Assembly (NCBI GenBank): GCA_024707255.1
Contig: JANQAC010000002.1
Coordinates: 428,001 to 492,000 of the forward strand
DNA: 64,000 nt
Origin: Asticcacaulis sp.
GTDB lineage: Bacteria > Pseudomonadota > Alphaproteobacteria > Caulobacterales > Caulobacteraceae
Direction of reading: 5' to 3'
In this document: piece by piece, positions 46,324 through 54,585 of the stretch
Numbering within the stretch: position 1 is the stretch's first letter
How the letters are laid out: the number at the start of each line of letters is the position of its first letter
Program-made: the position numbers and the translations under genes
Notes under the pieces: generated by a model
Databases searched by the model: none
Seen by the model: only the letters and a program-made list of their open reading frames with translations
Told to the model about the DNA's origin: nothing

Positions 46324-46359
46324 CGGCGATGACCTCACATTTATATGTATTGCCAGATA

Positions 46360-46379
46360 ATTGTATACAGTATAATCGT
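46360..46379. promoter_or_regulatory. GTATAC operator candidate between DUF885 C and GH127
   Basis: ATTGTATACAGTATAATCG lies in the 95-base divergent region; GTATAC is at 46363-46368, with TATAAT two bases on, the same spacing as at 25498 and 25644. Confidence 0.65.
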
Positions 46380-46418
46380 TGGGGCGCAACTACCGGATTC
46401 ACATAACGAGGCTATGAA

Positions 46419-48836
46419 ATGACCCGCCCGATACTGCCAGATATGACTAAGATCGACCGCCGTTTCCTGCTGAGGGGCGCCGCGGCCGGCAGCCTTCTGG
46501 CCTCGATCAGCGGCGTGGCTTATGCGAAGGAGAGCGGCATAGCCCTGCCATCGGTGGCGCAACCGGTGCCGATGGAAGATGTGCGCCTTTTGCCGTCGCC
46601 TTTCAATGACGCGGTCGAGGCCAATACCAAGTACCTGATGTTCCTGTCGCCGGACCGCTTCCTGCATAACTATCACAAGTTCGCTGGGCTTCCCGTCAAG
46701 GGTGAGATCTATGGTGGCTGGGAATCCGACACCATCGCCGGCGAAGGGCTCGGCCACTATCTCAGCGCTCTGTCTTTGATGTATGCGCAGACCGGCAATC
46801 CGGAATGCCTGAACCGCGTCAACTATATTGTCGATGAGCTGGCCAAGGTGCAGGCGGCGCAGGGCGATGGCTATACCGGCGCCATCATGCGCAAGCGCAA
46901 GGACGGTTCGCTCGTTGACGGCAAGGAAATCTTCCCGGAAATCATGGCGGGCGATATCCGTTCGGCCGGTTTCGATCTCAATGGCGCCTGGTCGCCCTAT
47001 TACAGCCTGCACAAGCTGTTCGCCGGCCTGCTCGATGCCGACAAGTACTGCGGCAACAAGAAGGCCATCGACGTCGCGGTCGGCTTCGGCGGCTATATCG
47101 AGAAGGTCTTTGCCGCGCTCGATGACGAGCAAACACAAAAGATGCTCAACTGTGAATATGGCGGGCTCAATGAATCCTTTGCCGAACTTTATACCCGCAC
47201 CAATGACCCGCGCTGGCTGAAACTCTCGCAGCGAATCTATGACAAGAAGGTGCTCGATCCGTTGAAGGCCGGCGAGGACAAGCTGGCCAATTTCCACGCC
47301 AATACCCAGATCCCCAAACTGATCGCGCTGGCGCGCCTGCACGAGATCACCGGCGACGCCTCGGACGCCAATGCCGCCAGCTTCTTCTGGCAGCGCGTGA
47401 CCCAGCACCACAGCTTCGTCATCGGCGGCAATGCCGACCGCGAATACTTCTTCGAGCCGGATACCATCGCCACCCACATCACCGAACAGACCTGTGAAAG
47501 CTGCAACAGCTACAATATGCTGAAGCTGACGCGGCATCTCTATAGCTGGTCGCCGGATGCTGCCTATTTCGACTATTACGAACGCACGCACCTCAACCAT
47601 ATCCTGGCGCAGCAGAATCCGAAGACGGGCATGTTCGCCTATATGATGCCACTTATGTCGGGCACGGCGCGAGAGTTCTCCTCGCCGGAAAATGATTTCT
47701 GGTGTTGCGTGCTGACCGGCATCGAAAGCCATTCCAAGCACGGCGACAGCATCTACTGGCAACAAGACGACACCTTGTTCGTCAATCTGTATATTCCCTC
47801 GACCCTGAACTGGGCGGCCCAGAACGCGGCTTTCCAGCTCGACACCAAATATCCCTATGATGGCCATATCGCCTTCAAGATGACCCAGCTATCGGGCGCC
47901 AAAACCTTCACAGTGGCCCTGCGCATTCCGGCCTGGGCGGCCTCGTCGAAATTCCTCGTCAATGGCAAGCCAGCCATGGCGACCTCGGCCAAGGGCTATG
48001 CCCTCGTCCGCCGCAAGTGGCGTGCCGGCGACGTGGTCACGCTCGACTTGCCGCTTGATCTGCGGTTTGAACATACGGCCGGTGACGAGAAGGTCGTGGC
48101 CCTCTTGCGCGGGCCGATGGTGCTCACCGCTGATCTCGGTTCCGCCGAAGACAAATGGGAAGGCGACGCGCCGGCGCTTGTCGGCGCCGATTTGCTGGCC
48201 GGTTTCACACCGGTTTCGGTCGAGCAGGCGGTCTACAAAACGAATGGCATCGGTCGTCCGGGCGATATGACCTTCAAGCCTTTCTATTCCCAGTGGGAGC
48301 GCCGCAACGCGACCTATTTCAGCAAGTATAATGACGCCGAATGGGCCGAGGCGCAGGTGGCCTATAAGGCCGAGCAGGCCCGCCTGAAGGACGAAGCGGC
48401 GCGGTCGGTCGATGTCATGCACCTCGGCGAGATGCAGCCGGAACGCGACCACAATCTGAAATCGGAAATCTCGTATCCGGTCATCTATCGCGGTCGTCAG
48501 GGCCGTGATGCCCGCACGCTTGGCTTCTTCTCGTTCGAGATGAATACCCAGCGTGACGGCAAGGATGTGGGCCCGTTGATTTTGCAGGCCACCTACTGGG
48601 GTTCGGAAAACAACCGTGTCTTCGATATTCTGGTCGATGGCGTGACCATCGCTCACGAACGCCTGACCGGCCGTCAGCCCGGCGCCTGGATCGATGTCGA
48701 TTACCCTATCCCGCTGGAACTGACCAAGGGTAAGGCCAAGGTGACGATCAAGTTCGATCCAAAGGAAGGCAAGACGGCCGGGCCGGTGTTTGGTGTCAAG
48801 CTGTTCACCGCCGCCGCTGCCGGGACTACCGCTTAA
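46419..48836 (+). CDS. Tat-exported GH127 beta-L-arabinofuranosidase
   Basis: An 805-residue enzyme (former DUF1680). The Tat leader has KIDRRFLLRGAAAGSLLAS. The (alpha/alpha)6 barrel shows the zinc and nucleophile cysteines expected for HypBA1-type enzymes: EQTCESCNSYNMLKLTRHL (Cys near 358 and 361) and DFWCCVLTGIESHSKHG (Cys pair near 428). C-terminal beta domains follow. The best-known member, from Bifidobacterium longum, releases beta-L-arabinofuranose from hydroxyproline-linked arabino-oligosaccharides of extensin, which is the main basis for the locus assignment. A second ATG (46443) is possible. A bidirectional terminator follows. Confidence 0.93.
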   Translation: MTRPILPDMTKIDRRFLLRGAAAGSLLASISGVAYAKESGIALPSVAQPVPMEDVRLLPSPFNDAVEANTKYLMFLSPDRFLHNYHKFAGLPVKGEIYGGWESDTIAGEGLGHYLSALSLMYAQTGNPECLNRVNYIVDELAKVQAAQGDGYTGAIMRKRKDGSLVDGKEIFPEIMAGDIRSAGFDLNGAWSPYYSLHKLFAGLLDADKYCGNKKAIDVAVGFGGYIEKVFAALDDEQTQKMLNCEYGGLNESFAELYTRTNDPRWLKLSQRIYDKKVLDPLKAGEDKLANFHANTQIPKLIALARLHEITGDASDANAASFFWQRVTQHHSFVIGGNADREYFFEPDTIATHITEQTCESCNSYNMLKLTRHLYSWSPDAAYFDYYERTHLNHILAQQNPKTGMFAYMMPLMSGTAREFSSPENDFWCCVLTGIESHSKHGDSIYWQQDDTLFVNLYIPSTLNWAAQNAAFQLDTKYPYDGHIAFKMTQLSGAKTFTVALRIPAWAASSKFLVNGKPAMATSAKGYALVRRKWRAGDVVTLDLPLDLRFEHTAGDEKVVALLRGPMVLTADLGSAEDKWEGDAPALVGADLLAGFTPVSVEQAVYKTNGIGRPGDMTFKPFYSQWERRNATYFSKYNDAEWAEAQVAYKAEQARLKDEAARSVDVMHLGEMQPERDHNLKSEISYPVIYRGRQGRDARTLGFFSFEMNTQRDGKDVGPLILQATYWGSENNRVFDILVDGVTIAHERLTGRQPGAWIDVDYPIPLELTKGKAKVTIKFDPKEGKTAGPVFGVKLFTAAAAGTTA

Positions 48837-48840
48837 ACAA

Positions 48841-48873
48841 AAATCCCGCCATCCGAAGATGGCGGGATTTTTT
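48841..48873. terminator. bidirectional terminator between GH127 and MFS genes
   Basis: A perfect 13-base stem AAATCCCGCCATC/GATGGCGGGATTT (48841-48853, 48858-48870) with loop CGAA, T run on the right and A run on the left. It serves both convergent genes. Confidence 0.93.
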
Positions 48874-50141
48874 CAGACTTCACCTTTGCGCGAGGCGAGT
48901 ATGCAAAGCAGCGTGATGACCGAAGCCGCCAGCAGATAGTAGCCGACATAGGCCAGACCGTAATGGCCCTGGAGCCAGGTGGCGGCATAGGGCGCCAGCG
49001 ATGCCCCGACAATCCCCGCCAGATTGAAGGTCATTGAGGCGCCGGTGTAGCGGACGCTGGTGGGGAAAGGGGCGGCCAGGGCGGTGCCGATCGGGGCGTA
49101 GGTCATGCCCATCAGTGCCATGGCGATGACCGCGAACAGCAGGATGCCGCTTTCGCTGCCGCCCAGCAGAACTGGCAGCAGGAAAGAAAAGGCGCCGATC
49201 AGTACGGTGGTGCCGACCAGCACCGCGCGGCGGCCGAAGCGCTCGGATAGCTTGCCCGACAGGGGAATGAAAATGCCGAACGAAATCGAACTGAAAATCT
49301 GGATCGCCAGGGCATCAAGAAATGGAATGTGCCGGACCTTGACATTGTAGGACATCAGGTAGGCGGTGCCGATATAGAACAGCACGAAGGTCACCATGGC
49401 GACGAAGGTGCCGAGGAACAGGCTGCGTTTGTGGCTGCGGAAAATTTCGGCCAGCGGCACCTTGACGCGTTCCTCGGTCTCGACAGCCTTCTGGAATTCC
49501 GGCGTCTCGGTGATCGACAGGCGCATCCACAGGCCGACGGCGATCAGCACAATCGACGAAATGAAGGGGATGCGCCAGCCCCAGCTCAGCAGAGCGTCCT
49601 GAGAGATAAAGTGCAGCAGCACCCAGAAGATTCCGGAGGAGAGGAACAGGCCGACAGGCGCGCCCAGTTGCGGAAACATGCCGTACCACGAGCGCTTGCC
49701 TTCAGGGGCGTTCTCGGTAGCCAGCAGCACCGCGCCGCCCCATTCACCGCCGAGGCCGAAGCCCTGGCCGAAGCGGCACAGCGAGAGGAGCAGGGGCGCC
49801 CAGACGCCAATCTGTTTGAAACCGGGTAGGAGGCCGATCACCACGGTGGAAATCCCCATGGTCAGGAGTGCGGCTACTAAGGTGGCTTTACGCCCGATGC
49901 GGTCGCCAAAATGACCAAACACCATAGCCCCGATCGGCCGGGCAAAGAAGGCGATCGAGAAGGTGGCAAAGGATTGCAGCATCGCCGAGGTCGGGTCGCT
50001 GGCCGGGAAGAACAGGGTCGGGAAGACCAGCACCGCCGCCGTGGCATAGACATAAAAGTCGAAGAACTCGATGGTTGTGCCGGCCAGGCTGGCGATCAGC
50101 ACCTTGAACGGCGAATTAAGCGGCTTTGGATGGTTGGTCAT
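48873..50141 (-). CDS. MFS transporter, metabolite:H+ symporter (MHS) type
   Basis: A 422-residue, twelve-helix transporter. MHS signatures are SLAGTTIEFFDFYVYATAA at the first helix, FGHFGDRIGRKATLVAAL in the loop 2-3 region, and CRFGQGFGLGGEWGGAVLLATENAP (core GFGLGGEWGGAVLLA). The group includes ProP-like proline/betaine carriers and shikimate or dicarboxylate carriers, so hydroxyproline or proline is a reasonable cargo here, but this is inference. It follows the cupin gene on the minus strand with a 48-base gap and probably shares its promoter. Confidence 0.9.
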   Translation of the reverse strand: MTNHPKPLNSPFKVLIASLAGTTIEFFDFYVYATAAVLVFPTLFFPASDPTSAMLQSFATFSIAFFARPIGAMVFGHFGDRIGRKATLVAALLTMGISTVVIGLLPGFKQIGVWAPLLLSLCRFGQGFGLGGEWGGAVLLATENAPEGKRSWYGMFPQLGAPVGLFLSSGIFWVLLHFISQDALLSWGWRIPFISSIVLIAVGLWMRLSITETPEFQKAVETEERVKVPLAEIFRSHKRSLFLGTFVAMVTFVLFYIGTAYLMSYNVKVRHIPFLDALAIQIFSSISFGIFIPLSGKLSERFGRRAVLVGTTVLIGAFSFLLPVLLGGSESGILLFAVIAMALMGMTYAPIGTALAAPFPTSVRYTGASMTFNLAGIVGASLAPYAATWLQGHYGLAYVGYYLLAASVITLLCILASRKGEV

Positions 50142-50189
50142 TTTCTGAGGTTTCCCTTTGTTATTCTGCGCTCTAGCCCATTTTTAACT

Positions 50190-51204
50190 TTAGGGAAACC
50201 CCATTGCGGCGGTCAGGCCCTTGCGCAGGAAGGCACGAATGCGGTCGGTCAGTTCCGGAGTCAGCGGACCGAGCGACCCCTTGTCGCCGGCCGCCAGGTG
50301 TGCCAGCGGATCTTCGCCGCCGGTAAAGACGTAATAGTCGAAAAGCGTCTTCCACAGTGCCTGATGGCCTTCGGGCATATCGCGGATAGCCAGTATGGCG
50401 TGGAACAGGGCCTCGTAACCGCCGGCCGCGGCCTTTGGGGCATCGTCCCACCAGTAGTTGACCAGTACATTGAAGCGCGACAGCGAATGGACCTGATGCC
50501 ACCAGCCATAGGGAATATAAAGAGCGTCACCGGCTTCCAGTTCGGCGGTCAGCATGACCTTTTGCGCCTCTTTGAAGCGCGGGTAGCGATCCAGGTCAGG
50601 TTTTTCGGCATCGACCATACTGACCGGTACGCCGCCGATGGTGCGGTCGAACGGGCCGGGGTAGAGATTGACCAGTTGTTCCGGCGGAAACAGATGAAAA
50701 CGCCGCCGGCCCGCCACGACGCAGGCGATATTGTGGTTCAGGTCGTAATGGGCGCGCGTGACCGTCTGGTTGCCGATCCAGATGCGCGGCTCGACCTCAG
50801 GCAAAAGAGCGAGCCGGTTTTCATCGGCGACGCCCGGCATATGGGTCTTGATCGGGACGGACTGCACGTAAATGGATTGCGGGTTCTCATCGGTACGCGC
50901 CGCCATCAACCGGTCGAGCGCCATGGCGATCGGTGCCGGGCCGTGGCGAAAATTCTCGCTGCGGGTATCGGCGCCGTAAAAGAAATTGCCGCGAGATCTC
51001 AGGCGCCCCCAGATAAACGCCGGCCAGTCCGCCATTGTCATGCTTTTTAAGGTAATCGACCAGGGCTTCGTCAGATTTTTGCCCCAATCTGACCGCCGGC
51101 CAGGTGAGAACCGCGCCTTTTAAAATGGCCGGGGTGTTGCGCGTGCGAATGTCGGTGGCGAAATCTTCCGGCGCAGGGGATCCGAATATGGCGATGGCTG
51201 ACAT
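50190..51204 (-). CDS. JmjC/cupin-like domain protein (frame shift)
   Basis: A protein of about 337 residues with a JmjC-type cupin (Cupin_8) domain. The candidate metal site is HYD in TRAHYDLNHNIACVV plus a later His in WWHQVHSLSRFNVLV. The N-terminal frame MSAIAIFGSPAPEDF...YLGAPEI and the next frame RGNFFYGADTR join near 50991-51001 (AGATCTC), apparently by a two-base loss. Relatives occur beside TonB receptors in Caulobacterales and Sphingomonads and may act as Fe(II)/2-oxoglutarate hydroxylases; the substrate is not known. It is divergent from the receptor gene, with two operator-like sites between them. Confidence 0.83.
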
Positions 51205-51354
51205 GGTAACCTGAAAAGGGAGGCGCGACATATAAGTTCGCTGTCGGCGAGACTATTGACGCGATAGGCTCATGATAGCGTTTTCCTTTGTGGCGCAAAG
51301 CCAAAACGCGGTGGCAAGCATGACAAAAAAGTCTCACATGGCGAAAATCGGACA

Positions 51355-51394
51355 AATTCGTATACTTTATGTGACGTAATCGTATAATTTATAA
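51355..51394. promoter_or_regulatory. paired operator-like sites before the TonB receptor
   Basis: ATTCGTATACTTTA (GTATAC 51360-51365), and 22 bases later AATCGTATAATTTATA (GTATAA 51382-51387). The spacing of two helical turns suits cooperative binding. The 302-base region between the cupin and receptor genes holds nothing else that I recognise. Confidence 0.6.
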
Positions 51395-51507
51395 TTGACG
51401 CTTTGTAAAAGTAGTGATTGTTTTCTTCCTGCGTCAAATACGGCGGTTCTGCGGTAGGCGGCCCGTGAAACGGGTAATTTGTTTGGCGCTTGCAAAAGGG
51501 ATTCACA

Positions 51508-54503
51508 ATGAAAATAAACAAGAGAGCGCTGATTATGACCGGGGTCGCTCTGACTGCCCTCGGTTCCGTACTGGCGATCACGCCGGCATTCGCGCAGGAT
51601 GCGGCGCCGGAAGCGGTGCAGGCCGATGATGCCCAAGCCACCACGATCGTTGTTACGGGCACGCGTATTCGCCGTCCTAACCTGAAAAGCGCATCGCCGA
51701 TCACCACGGTGGACACCAAGGAAGTCAAGCTTCAGGGCGCAATCGCCGTGGACACGTTCCTGAAGTCCCTGCCGCAGATAGAAGCCGGCAATAACGAAAA
51801 CCAGTCGAACAACTCGGACGGCACGGCGGGCGTCAACCTGCGCAGCCTGGGCGGCAACCGCTCGCTGGTCCTGATCGACGGCCAGCGCTTCCTGCCGACC
51901 CTTGGCGTCGACCTCAACTTCATTCCGTCATCGCTGGTTGAACGCACCGACGTCCTGACAGGCGGCGCCTCGTCAGTCTATGGTTCGGACGCCATGTCCG
52001 GTGTCGTCAACTTCATCATGCGCAAGCGCCTGAACGGTATCAAGTTCGATTCGCAGTACAGCATTTACCAGCACACCAACGACGACGATTATCTGCGTGG
52101 TATCCAGGAAGCCAAGGGCATCACCCCGGCCAAGGAAAATGTCTGGGATGGCCAGAAGTACGATTTCAATATTTCGTTCGGTTCCAACCTGGAAGATGGC
52201 AAGGGTAACGTCACCGGCTATTTCGGCTATCGCAAAATGGAAGCCGTGCGCCAGGACGCACGCGATTATTCGAACTGCGCGCTCGAATTTGATGATCCGG
52301 ATGGCTCGACCTTCCGTTGCGGGGGTCCAGTTCGCACGCCTTCGGCCGTTTCCGTCCTCTGACGATCACGTTGGATGACGGCACGGTCATCGATTCTCCG
52401 GGCAAGAACACGGATTACGCCAATTCCAAGGACGGCTCGAAGACCTGGGTTCCCAACGACCCCTCGTTCAACTACAACTACGCACCAGACAACTATACCC
52501 TGCGTAATTCCGAGCGTTACAATGCCGGTTTCTTCGCCAACTACAAGGTCAACGAGCATGTTGAAGCCTATGGCAGCTTCATGTTCATGGATGACCATTC
52601 GGTCAGCCAGGTCGCGCCTTCGGCCATCTGGGCCGGCCGCGCTTTTGATGTCAACTGCGATAATCCCTTCCTGAGCGCGCAGCAAGGCGCCATCCTCTGC
52701 GGTACTGCTTATGGTACGGACGCTATTGCGCAGACCCAGGTCGTTTATCGCGCCGCCACCGGCCCCGGCCGTCGCAACGACATGCGCCATACCGACTATC
52801 GTCTGGCGGGCGGCTTCCGCGGCGCAATCAACGACGCCTGGAGCTATGACGCCAGCTATATGTACGCCACTACGATCGGTCAGTTCAACTATCAGAACGA
52901 CATCAATCAGGATCTGGCCGGGCAGGCGCTGATGGCGGTGATGGATAACGGTACGCCGGTCTGTATTGACCAGTCGAAGGGGTGTAAGCCGATCGATGTT
53001 TTCAGCGCTAATGGCCCCTCGGCCGAAGGCCTCGAATTCATCTATGCGCCGACCTTCACGCGCAACGAACAAAGCATCAATGTCTTCAATGCTTTCGTCA
53101 GCGGTGACCTTGGCAAGTACGGCATTACCTCGCCCTGGGCGGATGATGGCGTGGCTATCGTCCTTGGTGTTGAAAGCCGCAAGGAAGCTATTGACGAGAA
53201 GCGCGACCAGACCCAGCTCGATGCTGAAATTCCGGAAGCCCATGGCAAGATCTGGGCTGACGAATACTTTACCGAAGTAGAAGTGCCTATCATCAGCGAT
53301 AAGCCGTTCGTCAAGTCGCTGAATGCGTCGTTCGGTTACCGCAGCTCTACCTATAATTCGGAGTCCCCGACGGCCAAGGGCGAAGAAAAGAAGACAGAAA
53401 CCTATAAGATCGAAGGCCGTTATGCGCCGACGCGCGACATCTTGTTCCGCGCCAGCTACAACAAGGCCATGCGCGCCGCCAATGTCAGCGAATTGTTCGC
53501 CTCACAGCAAGTCGGCAATGTCGGCCTGATCGACCCCTGCGCCGGCCCGACGCCTGTTAAAACCGAGGCAGCTTGTGCATTGACTGGCGTAAAACCTGGT
53601 CAGTATGGAACGATTGAGCCTACCCCGGCAGATGTCGGTTCAGGCCTAGGCGGCGGCAATCCAGACCTCAATCCAGAAGAAGCAAAAACGACAACATACG
53701 GCTTCGTCTTCACGCCGCGCGGCCTGCCGCTCGTTGTCAGCCTCGATTATTACAAAATTCGGATCGAAGGCTACATTGGCACGGTCGATCCGCAGGTCGC
53801 CGTCAGTCAGTGCGTCAATACCGGCGACCCGTTCTATTGCGGGCTAATCGTGCGTAACCCTGTGACTGGCGCCCTGTTTGGTTACAACAAGGCACTGGGC
53901 GGCTATGTTATCAATACCAATATCAATACCGGCTTCCTGGAGACCACAGGCATTGACGTCAGTGCGAGCTATAACCTTGAAACGGCACAGGTGTTCGGCC
54001 ACGATTACGGCAGCCTCAGCTTCTCGCTGGTGGGGACTTATCTGAATTCGCTGGAAACCGAAGTGCTTCCTGGTCTTGGCTCCTATGACTGCACCGGCCT
54101 GTTCGGTGGCGCCTGTGGTCAGCCTAAGCCGAAGTGGCGCCACAACCTGCGCACCACCTGGGCGGTTCCGGGTGACAATGTCTGGGCTCCAACCTCGGTC
54201 TCGATCAACTGGCGTTATTTCGGCAAGGCCGAACTGGCCACCAACACCGACGATCAGTATCTGACCGGCACGAAGTCGACACGCAATGCCGAGATCGAAG
54301 CCTACAACTATATCGATCTGGCGATGACCAAGAACCTGCCGCACGGCCTCGTGCTGCGCGCTGGTGTCAACAACATGTTCGACAAGGATCCGCCTGCCAT
54401 CATGGGGGGATTGCTGGTTCAGAACGGCAACGGCAATACCTTCCCCAGCACCTATGATCCGCTGGGCCGGATGTTCTTCCTCGGTCTGTCGACCTCTTTC
54501 TAA
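51508..54503 (+). CDS. large TonB-dependent receptor of the glycoprotein locus (frame shift)
   Basis: An outer-membrane transporter of about 998 residues. Signal peptide: MKINKRALIMTGVALTALGS, cleaved near AFAQD. A short TonB-box-like TTIVVTGTRIRRPN follows. The plug has GAIAVDTFLKSLPQIEAGNN, NLRSLGGNRSLVLIDGQR, and VLTGGASSVYGSDAMSGVVNFIM (core GGASSVYGSDAMSGVV). The barrel ends DPLGRMFFLGLSTSF with terminal Phe. The frames meet at a run of five G (52321-52325); a sixth gives RCGGSSSHAFGRFRPL. The class (conserved GxRFLP-type loop, large barrel) often imports oligosaccharides or peptides. Its site next to the glycosidases suggests glycopeptide uptake (inference). Confidence 0.9.
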
Positions 54504-54529
54504 GCGTGTAAGTATCTGAGCATACCCCG

Positions 54530-54567
54530 GGGGCGTTGTCGGTTCAGGCCGGCGACGCCCCTTTTTT
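54530..54567 (+). terminator. terminator after the TonB receptor
   Basis: A 13-base stem GGGGCGTTGTCGG/CCGGCGACGCCCC (one G-T pair) with a six-base loop, then six T. It lies between the receptor and the next secreted protein and may set their expression ratio. Confidence 0.88.
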
Positions 54568-54585
54568 GACCACAAGGAGCCCTTC

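Noticed and set aside
46341..47867. 508-codon open frame on the minus strand within GH127
   Set aside because: Opposite-strand shadow of a fully conserved enzyme; no motif and it runs across the promoter region.
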